Positions 25,531 to 33,321 of a DNA stretch of 64,000 nucleotides are shown piece by piece; the stretch's first letter is position 1, and the number at the start of each line of letters is the position of its first letter. The notes below the pieces were generated by a model. The model did not search any database. It had not been told where the DNA came from and saw nothing but the letters and a program-made list of their open reading frames with translations. Where the stretch lies: contig NZ_CP060717.1 of assembly GCF_014396585.1 (NCBI RefSeq), positions 1,426,001 to 1,490,000 on the forward strand, read 5' to 3'. The translations under genes and the position numbers were made by a program. The DNA comes from Sphingomonas rhizophila. Its GTDB lineage: Bacteria; Pseudomonadota; Alphaproteobacteria; Sphingomonadales; Sphingomonadaceae.

Positions 25531-26007
25531 ATGCCCGAGCTTTTCCTCGACTGCGATGGCGTGCTTGCCGACTTCGACGCCGGCGCTCGCGAGGTGCTTG
25601 GTGGCATGACGCCCGAGCAATTCCTGGCGCGCGAGACGACGCGCGAGTTCTGGCGGCGATTGGCCCAGACACCGGACTTCTATGCCGGCCTACCCTTGAT
25701 GAAAGACGCGCACGAACTGTTCGATGCGGTTGCACACCTCAATCCGACCATCCTGACAGGGCTGCCGCTCGGTAATTGGGCCGCGCCGCAGAAGGTCAAA
25801 TGGGCGGCCGAGCATTTTCCCGGGACGCCGATCATCACCTGCATGGCGCGCGACAAATACCGCTACATGGATCCCGGCGACGTGCTGGTCGACGACCGCG
25901 AGGATCATCGCGGCAAGTGGGAAGATGCCGGCGGGATCTTTATTACGCACAAGAATGCGGAGCGCAGCATCGCCGCGCTCCGCAAGATTTTCCCGTCAAT
26001 CGATTAG
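25531..26007 (+). CDS. HAD-superfamily 5'-nucleotidase/phosphatase-like protein
   Basis: A 158-residue HAD hydrolase of the 5'(3')-deoxyribonucleotidase kind. Motif I is D7-C-D9-G-VLADFD, motif II is TILTGLP, and motif III/IV is in ARDKYRYMDPGDVLVDDRED, with the metal-binding Asp pair. A small cap region lies in between (FWRRLAQTPDFYAGLPLM). It probably dephosphorylates nucleotides or RNA ends. It follows the 2H-like gene with no gap and ends next to a convergent gene. Confidence 0.85.
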   Translation: MPELFLDCDGVLADFDAGAREVLGGMTPEQFLARETTREFWRRLAQTPDFYAGLPLMKDAHELFDAVAHLNPTILTGLPLGNWAAPQKVKWAAEHFPGTPIITCMARDKYRYMDPGDVLVDDREDHRGKWEDAGGIFITHKNAERSIAALRKIFPSID

Positions 26008-26555
26008 GCCGCGGCGGCCTGGTCGACTTTCTCGACCCACTCCGGCCAGAACACCGGCTCGCGGCTCGACCAGCCCGGCGCCGTCGCGGCGTTCTCGCTG
26101 ATCGACTGAAGCAGCAGGCGGCGGCGTTCGGGGTGCAGGTGCGGCAACGCCGACGCCGCGCAGAAGGCCGCCGGCAGCCAGGGGCGGACGCCCGCGCCCA
26201 GCAACCGCTCGTACAGGAACCGATAGGCGGCGAAGCTCGGGATGCGGTCCTGGCCAAGGTCAAAGGCCGACAGGGTGACCAGCATGCCGAGGAACGGTTC
26301 GATCATGTCGAGCCCGCTGTCGTCCGGGATCTGCAGGCGGAGATGATCGAGTTGCTTGTAGAAACGTCCCTGCGCGGCGATCGACGCGACCTCGACTTCG
26401 TCACGCGCCCAGGTTTCGATCGGGTCGGAGCGGCCAAAAGCGACGTCGAGCGACCGGCGAATGTAGCGCTGCGTCGACTTGGGGAAGCCCGCGAACTCTT
26501 TCATCTCCGATATCAGCAGCGCGCCACCGGCAGGCTGGCTGGTCTTCGTCGTCAT
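26004..26555 (-). CDS. Conserved protein of unknown function
   Basis: A 183-residue soluble, mostly helical protein without signal peptide or membrane helix. Visible segments are FPKSTQRYIRRSLDVAFGRSDPIETWARDEVEVA and FLGMLVTLSAFDLGQDRIPSFAAYRFLYERLLG. I do not recognise a family. Its stop overlaps the HAD gene stop by four bases, tail-to-tail. Codon use is like its neighbours, which supports it being real. Confidence 0.65.
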   Translation of the reverse strand: MTTKTSQPAGGALLISEMKEFAGFPKSTQRYIRRSLDVAFGRSDPIETWARDEVEVASIAAQGRFYKQLDHLRLQIPDDSGLDMIEPFLGMLVTLSAFDLGQDRIPSFAAYRFLYERLLGAGVRPWLPAAFCAASALPHLHPERRRLLLQSISENAATAPGWSSREPVFWPEWVEKVDQAAAA

Positions 26556-26768
26556 GATCCCATGCTCCTAAACACTGGATGGGATCATGCGGCCGCGTTC
26601 GTTTCGAAACGCTTAACCAAAAACCCACCCCCGTTAACCAATGAATCAAACGGAGGGCGGTGCAGCAACAGGAAAGTGAAATTACGGCGTCACTTTTCCG
26701 GCGCTGTGTTTTTCGGGTGACGAATTTTCGATTCGATTTGGGGGCTCAAGGCCGCCTCGTCGAATTCT

Positions 26769-26978
26769 TCACTTCTTCTCTTCCGGAAAACCCGACGACG
26801 GGACCGGATCGCTTCCCCGCCCAGGCGCGGTCGCGGCCACCGGGTCGGACGCGTCCATCGATTCGTCGCTTCCGACGTCGATCTTGGCGTCCTTGTCCTT
26901 GGGGTTCTTCTTCAGCTTCAGTTCCAGCACGCGTTCCGGCGCCGCCTGTTCGCTGGGGGCCCGTTCCTTGTCGGTCAT
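26769..26978 (-). CDS. Small charged protein of unknown function
   Basis: A 69-residue, strongly charged and probably disordered protein (VLELKLKKNPKDKDAKIDVGSDESMD), no domain seen. It sits divergently upstream of the histidine kinase gene, and the start ATG has a CCGGAGAG site before it. Support is limited to codon use and that site. Confidence 0.45.
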   Translation of the reverse strand: MTDKERAPSEQAAPERVLELKLKKNPKDKDAKIDVGSDESMDASDPVAATAPGRGSDPVPSSGFPEEKK

Positions 26979-27129
26979 GTCACTCTCCGGGAAAATATGA
27001 TTTCGCCGTGATAACGGCTGCCGGATGCGCCTGTTCCTCCGTTCTTATCGACCGGCGGGGGAATCCCTTCTGCCAAGCGGCGGAGGGGCAATTGCGCTCG
27101 GTTCGCGCCGGCCCCAAAAGCAATGGCGA

Positions 27130-28386
27130 ATGCTCAATCTCAAGAAATCCGTGAAACGGAGGCGCTCGCCGGCAACGCCGCTGATGACCAGCAGCCGGTT
27201 CGCCGACCGAGCCCTGGCCTTCAAATCGATCGCCGGCTTCTGGACCTTCTATCTCGCCACCGTGCTTCTGCGCGCGCTCCTCGGCCCCGAAGCGGCTTCG
27301 GCGATGAAGCTGCGCATCGTCAATGCCGCGATCGGCGTGCTGTTGACGGTGCTGATCTATCTTGCGCTCCGCTTTTTCGCCCGCGACGGCAGCGTGCGAC
27401 GGATGGTGTCGGTGGCGGCCATCGCCACCCTTCCGGCGGCTCTGATCCTGTCGGTCGTCTCGCTCCAGATGGTCATCTTCAACGAAGACACGGCGCCACA
27501 GTCCAAAATTACAACGCAGGAAGGCGTGGCGATCGTCCAGCAGGGCAGCAACCTGCGCATCGTCAAGGAAAACGGCAACGAGCTTGAGGTCAACCTTCCG
27601 CCGGTCTCGGAAATCATCGGCAAGAAGATCTGGCAGCTGGTCGCTGACGGATCGGTCACCTGGTACTTCCTGTTCGCGGCGTGGTGCGCGATCTACATCG
27701 CCATGACCCAGCAGCAGCGGGCGCGAATGACCGAGCGCCGGCTGGCCGAGGCGGAGACCGCCGCCCACGCCGCCCAGGTCCGCGCGCTTCGCTACCAGGT
27801 CAACCCGCACTTCCTGTTCAATACGCTGAATTCGCTGTCGTCGCTGGTGATGAGCGGCCGCGCCGATCGCGCGGAAGAAATGCTGCTGAAGCTCAGCAAC
27901 TTCTTCCGCTCCAGCCTCAGTATCGACCCGTTGGCGGACGTGACGCTGGGCGAGGAGATCGCTCTGCAGCGGCTGTATCTCGAGATCGAGCGGGTGCGCT
28001 TCCCCGACCGGCTGGACGTCGAGATCGATGTCCCTAAGCGCTTCGCCGACATACGAGTGCCGGCCCTGATCCTGCAGCCGCTGGTCGAGAATGCGATCAA
28101 GTATGGCGTGTCGGCAACGCGCGACAAGGTCCGGCTGGCGATCGCCGCCCGGCCGCTCGACGGCGGCCGGTTGCAGATCGACGTGACCAACAGCCTCGCC
28201 GAGGTCGCCGGCGACGAAGTCCCTCCGCCGATGCCGAGCCATGAGGGCACCGGACTTGGCCTGTCCAACGTCTGTCAGCGGCTCGACGCCCATTACGGTG
28301 GCCGCGCCGATTGCCGCTTCGGGCCGATCCCTGGCGGATATCAGGTCTCGATTGCCATCCCGATCAACGACGACGAGGAAGAATGA
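27130..28386 (+). CDS. LytS/AlgZ-type sensor histidine kinase
   Basis: A membrane histidine kinase of the LytS class (His_kinase domain), 418 residues from this start. There are three hydrophobic helices: about 33-50, 64-83 and 93-115. A periplasmic segment carries QEGVAIVQQGSNLRIV, and a fourth helix lies at about 177-193. A coiled segment (RRLAEAETAAHAAQVRALRYQ) leads to the phospho-acceptor H227 in NPHFLFNTLNSL. The ATP-binding part has LQPLVENAIKYG and GTGLGLSNVCQRL. An upstream frame to 27025 lacks clear homology, and ATGs at 27130 and 27184 are both possible. It overlaps the response regulator gene by four bases (ATGA). Confidence 0.88.
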   Translation: MLNLKKSVKRRRSPATPLMTSSRFADRALAFKSIAGFWTFYLATVLLRALLGPEAASAMKLRIVNAAIGVLLTVLIYLALRFFARDGSVRRMVSVAAIATLPAALILSVVSLQMVIFNEDTAPQSKITTQEGVAIVQQGSNLRIVKENGNELEVNLPPVSEIIGKKIWQLVADGSVTWYFLFAAWCAIYIAMTQQQRARMTERRLAEAETAAHAAQVRALRYQVNPHFLFNTLNSLSSLVMSGRADRAEEMLLKLSNFFRSSLSIDPLADVTLGEEIALQRLYLEIERVRFPDRLDVEIDVPKRFADIRVPALILQPLVENAIKYGVSATRDKVRLAIAARPLDGGRLQIDVTNSLAEVAGDEVPPPMPSHEGTGLGLSNVCQRLDAHYGGRADCRFGPIPGGYQVSIAIPINDDEEE

Positions 28387-29144
28387 CCGACCTTACCCCG
28401 CTCAAGGTGCTGATCGCCGACGACGAACCGCTCGCCACGGAGCGGCTGGAACTGCTCCTCGCCCGCCAACCGGGGGCGACACTGGTCGGCACGGCAAGCG
28501 ATGGCGAAGCGGCGGTTCGCATGGCCGGCGCGTTGTCGCCTGACCTGGTCCTGCTCGACATCGCCATGCCCGGCCTCGACGGCATCGAGGTAGCTCGCGC
28601 GCTGTCGACCCTCGACCAGTCGCCGGCGGTGGTGTTCGTGACGGCCTACGACCAGTTCGCGGTGGCCGCGTTCGAGGTCGCCGCCGTCGACTATCTGATG
28701 AAGCCGGTCGATCCGGAGCGGCTGACACGGGCCTTTTCGCGCGCCCGCACCTATCTGGCGCAGCGGCATGAACAGGCGGTCGAGCCGGCACCGGCGGCAG
28801 GCGAGCCATCGCCCTATCTCGATGAATTCTGGGCCTCCGACCTCAGCGGCCTGGTGCGCATCGCCGCGCGCGACATCGACCGCGTTTCGGCGGAGCGAGA
28901 TTATATGCGGCTCCATGTCGGGCAACGCAGCTGGCTGATCCACCATTCGATGAGCGCGCTGGAAGAAGGCCTCGACCCGGCGCTGTTCGTCCGGCTTCAC
29001 CGCTCTGCGATCGTGCGCCGCGACTTCATCACCGGCTTTTCGCGCAATCCCTCGGGTCGGTGGATCGCGCGGCTCGCCGACGGCGGGCTCCAGCCCGTCG
29101 GCCGTCTCTATACCGAGCAGGTGCGGAGCATGGCCGGCCGCTAG
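28383..29144 (+). CDS. LytTR-family response regulator
   Basis: A 253-residue DNA-binding regulator. The receiver domain spans residues 7-120, with acidic pocket D13-D14, phospho-acceptor D59 (LVLLDIAMPG) and K at DYLMKP. A linker follows, then a LytTR DNA-binding domain (about 150-250: LVRIAARDIDRVSAERDYMRLHVG, FVRLHRSAIVRRDFI). It is translationally coupled to the LytS-type kinase and so is its partner. Target genes are not evident from the window. Confidence 0.92.
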   Translation: MTDLTPLKVLIADDEPLATERLELLLARQPGATLVGTASDGEAAVRMAGALSPDLVLLDIAMPGLDGIEVARALSTLDQSPAVVFVTAYDQFAVAAFEVAAVDYLMKPVDPERLTRAFSRARTYLAQRHEQAVEPAPAAGEPSPYLDEFWASDLSGLVRIAARDIDRVSAERDYMRLHVGQRSWLIHHSMSALEEGLDPALFVRLHRSAIVRRDFITGFSRNPSGRWIARLADGGLQPVGRLYTEQVRSMAGR

Positions 29145-30414
29145 TCCACCGATCCCTTGTCGCTCCGCGACACGGCGCCGGTTACCGCCACGTCGAGCGT
29201 GACGTTGCCCACTGTGCGGACGATATCGGGAATGACCTCGACCGCGATCAGCAGCGCCAGCGGCTCGATGGGAACGCCCATGGCGAGCGCAATCGGCGCG
29301 ATCGACGTCACAAAGGACAGGGCGCCGGGCAGACTGACCGCCCAGTAACTGGCGATGGAGGCCACCGCGATCCCGGCAATGTAAGCGCCCGGACCGAGCG
29401 GGATGTCGAGCCAGTAGGCGATGTAGATGGCCACCGCGACGTTCATCGCCGGCCCGGTCGCCCGGAACAGCGCCACGCTGAGCGGCAGAGTGACGTCCGA
29501 CGTCCGTTCCGGAACTCCCAGCGATCGGGCGGCAGCGAGCATCGCGGGAAGCGACGCCAGGCTCGACTGGGTGGAGATGGCGACGGCCTGCGGCGGGATC
29601 ATCGCGCGGGCGAAATCACGAAGGTTCCACCGCGCAAAGACGACCGCGATAAAGTAGCCGGCGATAAGCACGATCACGCCCACCAGCGAGTATAGCAGGA
29701 TGTAGTGCAGCACCGCGCCGAACGCCGCCCCGCCCGCCCCGGCGCCGACGGCGAAGGCCAGCGCGAGCACGCCGAAAGGCGCCAGCCACAGGACCCAGCC
29801 GACCATCACCAGCATCGCGTCTTCGACCGCCTTGAAGAAGTCGGCGATGATCTTGCGCCGTGCGGCCGGAATACGCGTCACGGCAAAGGCGAACAGCGAG
29901 GTGAACACCACCAATGCCAGAATCTTGTCTTCGGCGGCCGCCGCGACGGGGTTGGTCGGGATAACGCTTTTCAACCAGTCGGCCACGGTCGGCACGGAGG
30001 CGGCCGCCGCGCTGGCGTCGACGCTTGCCAGGCCTGCCCTCAACGCCTCGGCGGCGCTGTTGGGCAACGGGAAGGTCTGGAGAAGCAGTGGCGTGACGAC
30101 CCCGCCGAGGATGGCTGACAGGGTCAGGACGATCACGAACCACAGGAACGACCGACCGGCGATGCCCCGGCCCGCGCCGCGTCGGCCCCGCCGACGATCC
30201 CGGTGATCAGGAGCGCAATGATCAGCGGAATGACCGTCATCTTCAGCGCGTCGAGCCAAAGCCCGCCGGCCATCGCCATCACGCGGATCGCAGGGTCACG
30301 GACGCCGTCACCCAGCTTCAAGCTGAGCGCGCCGAGCAGCAGTCCGACGACGAGGGCGCCGAGCACCAGCCACGACGATCGCCCGCCGATGGGGCGGGTC
30401 GCAACGTCGCTCAT
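29141..30414 (-). CDS. Dicarboxylate/amino acid:cation symporter, frameshifted as given
   Basis: Inner-membrane DAACS (GltP/DctA-like) symporter of about 424 residues after repair. N-terminal part: WLVLGALVVGLLLG, WLDALKMTVIPLIIALLITGIVGG. C-terminal part: SSLASLPAML (serine-rich hairpin region), DVTLPLSVALFRATGPAMNVAVAIY with the NMDG-like site degenerate, and VSLPGALSFVTSIAPIALAMGVP. The frame breaks at the C run 30165-30168 (plus strand). One added base joins GGADAARAG to GIAGRSFLWFVIVL. Both halves overlap in the raw frames, so a sequence error is likely. The start overlaps the methyltransferase stop (ATGA). Confidence 0.86.
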
Positions 30415-31172
30415 GCGGCGGGCTTCCGGAACTTGAAGACGACGCGGTCGGTCTTGCCGCGGATTTTTTCATCGAACACGTTGAGGCTGTGGTCGTCGGC
30501 CGGATTGCGAAGCAGGTCGGATTCCGCTTCCAGCTTGAAACCGGCACGTTCGAAGTCGGCGCGGACGACAACCGGGTCGATGCGGTGCAGCTTGTCCACG
30601 ACCGCTCGAGTGTCACTGCCGGCACTGGCGACATGGTCGACGATCCCGACGACAGCGCCCGGACGCATCGCGGCATAGAGCTTCCGGATCCAAACATCCG
30701 GGTCCTGGCGCGGGATCTTGTTCTTCTCGTTTTCCCAGTAAAGATCATGGAAATCGAGGTTCATCAGGGCAAAGTCGTAGCTGGCCGGCGCGAATGAGGG
30801 CGCCTCGAACGGGCTCGACATGATCATGGCGTTACGCTGCTTGCCGGCGAAGGCGGCGAATTCCCTGCGGCGCTTGTCATTCATGAACTGGCTCGGTTGC
30901 CACACGATCACCTGCCCCTTTGGCCCGACCGCGGGAGCGATGATCTCCGCCCAGTATTTGTTCGCCCCGAACAGGTCGAGCACGCGCATCCCCGGTTTCA
31001 GCCCGAGAAAGTCGAGTAGTTCGGCCGGCTTGCGGCTCTCGTCGAGCTTGACGTTGTCGGCACTTCGAGCGGCGGTATTGGCCACCGCCGCGGTGACGGA
31101 CTTGGCAGGAGCGGCCGGCAGGGCCTGAAGCGGCGCCAGTGCGAGCAGCAGCGCGATCTTCACTCGTTTCAT
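30411..31172 (-). CDS. Exported methyltransferase-like protein (COG4798 type)
   Basis: A 253-residue protein with a cleavable signal peptide (residues 1-23, cleavage near LPAAPA) and a class I SAM-methyltransferase fold. Motif I is written MRVLDLFGANKYWAEIIAPAVG rather than the usual GxGxG. Later strands give YDFALMNLDFHD, MRPGAVVGIVDHVAS and DKLHRIDPVVVRADFERAGF. Members with signal peptides exist in this family, but how SAM would reach the periplasm is unclear, so activity is doubtful. The start at 31172 is chosen at the signal peptide. It is coupled to the symporter gene by ATGA. Confidence 0.8.
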   Translation of the reverse strand: MKRVKIALLLALAPLQALPAAPAKSVTAAVANTAARSADNVKLDESRKPAELLDFLGLKPGMRVLDLFGANKYWAEIIAPAVGPKGQVIVWQPSQFMNDKRRREFAAFAGKQRNAMIMSSPFEAPSFAPASYDFALMNLDFHDLYWENEKNKIPRQDPDVWIRKLYAAMRPGAVVGIVDHVASAGSDTRAVVDKLHRIDPVVVRADFERAGFKLEAESDLLRNPADDHSLNVFDEKIRGKTDRVVFKFRKPAA

Positions 31173-31350
31173 TCTTGCCCTCCGATTCCAGCCGCCTTCC
31201 GGGCCGGGAATGCGCACGATGCGTCGGAACCGCGCCGCTCGGCAAGGCCCCGCCTCGATCCGCCGCAAATGCGTCCGACCGATGGAGCGGAAGGCCAGCC
31301 GCGCACGTTGATCCTTACGTCAATCTCACCCGCCAATCGGAGGACGAACC

Positions 31351-31767
31351 ATGGGCATCTTCAGCAAGATCAAGGACGCAATCTTCGGTCACAAGCCCGC
31401 CGCGGCACCGGGGACCGAACCGCAGATTCCGGCTGGCTGGGACGGCGGCCCGCCGCTCGGCACGCCCGGCGCACCGACTGCACCGTCGCCGACGGGCACG
31501 GCTGCCGCCGTCGACGTCGACCAGGTGCTGACCGACATTGCCGCGCAGAAGGGGAATCCGGACCTCAACTGGAAAACGTCGATTGTCGACCTGATGAAGC
31601 TTCTTGGCCTCGACAGCAGCCTGCAGAACCGAAGCGAGCTGGCCACCGAACTTGGTTACACCGGCGAGAAGGACGGCAGCGCGGAAATGAACATGTGGCT
31701 TCACCGCGAGGTGATGCGACAGCTTGCAGCCAACGGCGGTAAGGTGCCCGCCAACCTGACCGACTAA
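31351..31767 (+). CDS. DUF3597 domain protein
   Basis: A 138-residue protein beginning MGIFSKIKDAIFG, followed by a Pro/Ala/Thr-rich linker (residues 17-50). The DUF3597 domain is at about 52-138: VDVDQVLTDIAA, DLNWKTSIVDLMKLLGLDSS, RSELATELGYTG and SAEMNMWLHREVMRQLAANGG. The family resembles LysM-linked small helical proteins of unknown role. It is monocistronic and preceded by a GGAGGACGAACC ribosome site. A 7-bp CCTCCGG/CCGGAGG hairpin lies shortly after the stop but lacks a T run. Confidence 0.88.
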   Translation: MGIFSKIKDAIFGHKPAAAPGTEPQIPAGWDGGPPLGTPGAPTAPSPTGTAAAVDVDQVLTDIAAQKGNPDLNWKTSIVDLMKLLGLDSSLQNRSELATELGYTGEKDGSAEMNMWLHREVMRQLAANGGKVPANLTD

Positions 31768-31841
31768 GCACTCGCAGCGGCGATCCTCCGGTGTTGCGCG
31801 CGACGCCGGAGGTCACCTGATAAGCGGCTGTGGCAGCCCGA

Positions 31842-32642
31842 TTACGGTAACACCCACGCAATCGTCGTGCGCGTATAGGAGCTGATTGCCGCTCCGCTTG
31901 CTGCGCGAGCGGGAACGTAGCGCGCGCGACTGCGAAGGATGGTGCACGTCGCCCTTTTCAGTTCCTCGATTTCCCTGGGCCCGAACGGCTTGCAGGCCGA
32001 AGGCCGCCCGTCGGCGTCGACCCGAAGGACCGCGATGACCCGGCCTTGAATCTCCCGCTTCAAGGCAGTGACTGGATAGTCGCTGGCGTTGAAGATGCTG
32101 ACGAGGCTTCCCCCCTTGATCGAGGGCGGAGTCACCGGAACTTCATCGGTGTCGAGAGGCCCCAGCAGTTCCGCAAGAGCCACGCGGTTGCACTTGTCGA
32201 GTCCCTCCTGGAACAGGTTGATGGCGCCGAAATCGATGGCCAGGATTTCGCTTTTGGGGAAAGCGACCAGCAGCGGCTGTCCGTCGGCCAGCGCGGTCAG
32301 CTCGTGCGGTTCCAGCTGCAAGGTGATCTGGGGCGTCGGTTCGCCAAACGGGATGTAGGCGCTTCCCGCTCTTGGCTTGGCCCGTCCCACCTTGGCGGCG
32401 ATCCCGGCAAGGGTGGAAGCCTCGGCCTTGGCGAGGGTCAGGGACACCGTCCCGACCTTGCCCGCTTCGCCCGCGGCGACACGGACGCTGTTGAACCTGG
32501 CCGAGCCGGCGATCGGCGATTCAAGGGCGCATCCGGCGAAAATCGGGACGACCGACCACTTCTGTCCGGCAACCTTAGGTGCGACCTGCGCGCTGGCGGC
32601 AGTCGCCGCGAGTGCCCCGATGGCGAAAATGAAGCTACGCAA
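31842..32642 (-). CDS. Exported protein with TonB C-terminal-like domain
   Basis: A 266-residue exported protein. The signal peptide is residues 1-18 (cleavage near ASAQVA). There follow a β-rich middle and, at about 185-265, a TonB-C-like fold: SDYPVTALKREIQGRVIAVLRVDADGRP, KRATCTILRSRARYVPA. Many sphingomonad proteins of this kind are annotated as energy transducer TonB-like, but there is no N-terminal membrane anchor or Pro-rich spacer, so it is not a working TonB. Function unknown. Confidence 0.72.
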   Translation of the reverse strand: MRSFIFAIGALAATAASAQVAPKVAGQKWSVVPIFAGCALESPIAGSARFNSVRVAAGEAGKVGTVSLTLAKAEASTLAGIAAKVGRAKPRAGSAYIPFGEPTPQITLQLEPHELTALADGQPLLVAFPKSEILAIDFGAINLFQEGLDKCNRVALAELLGPLDTDEVPVTPPSIKGGSLVSIFNASDYPVTALKREIQGRVIAVLRVDADGRPSACKPFGPREIEELKRATCTILRSRARYVPARAASGAAISSYTRTTIAWVLP

Positions 32643-33321
32643 CTTACCCCCCTCATCCGGCTGGCAAATTGGGGGGCATCAGCGGCGAGAGGTCAAGCGG
32701 TTTCGCGACCGACGGAAATCAGGCGGGGATCGTGTTCGGTTCCCCAAACGGAAATGGGGGCCGGCATTTCTGCCAGCCCCCACTGCGCCGAGCGAAGGAT
32801 CTGCCGGTGTTCGCTAGCTTGATGACCCGAAGGTCTTCCGCTCTTCGATCCTGGCTCACCAGCTCAGGCGTCGCTTCCGAAAGTGGATCCCAATCCGAAG
32901 ACGGGTTCCTCTTCATCAGCGGCCCTTCTTGGACCAACCTCCTTCGCGCCGCCTGTCCGCTCCCCGAAAGGTTTGGACCGCGTTCGCGACAGGAAGATTG
33001 GCTCTTCCGGCGCCTCTGACCGGCTGGTCCGGATCGTCGCTCCGTTCGTGTCCGAAGACACTCCCTTTGCATCTCACCATCGCCTGCCGGCGGAGATCGG
33101 ATCTTCCGTTCCATCCCTCCGAGGAGGGCGGGAACTTCCGTCCCGATCACATGCTCAAGATGACTCCGAATTCGATTCGCGCAAAGCGGAAAATATGAGT
33201 CTTTGCCTGTGGATAACGGGGATATTGCGCATAAGTCGGCAAGATGTTGGTCTGCGGTCGCCTGGATAACCGAGTCGCCGCAGCGGTTGCCGTTTCGTTC
33301 CCCCCGTCCTACCTCCACCCC
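32643..33321. other. Gene-poor region between TonB-C-like gene and uvrD
   Basis: About 680 bases without a convincing gene. Minus strand 33061-32864 is an open frame of 65 codons (charged, starts MSSDTNGATIRTS) with no recognisable family. About 80 bases beyond it lies a strong hairpin at 32755-32782 (GGGGGC...GCCCCC type) that could end a short minus-strand transcript. The rest reads in many frames without consistent codon bias. A single TGTGGATAA at 33208-33216 matches a DnaA box, probably by chance. Confidence 0.5.

Noticed and set aside
31785..31815. CCTCCGG/CCGGAGG hairpin after the DUF3597 gene as terminator
   Set aside because: There is no T run on either side, so a Rho-independent terminator is not supported.
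33208..33216. TGTGGATAA, a perfect DnaA box match
   Set aside because: Only one copy, with no cluster of boxes, no A+T-rich unwinding region and no dnaA or origin-linked genes nearby.
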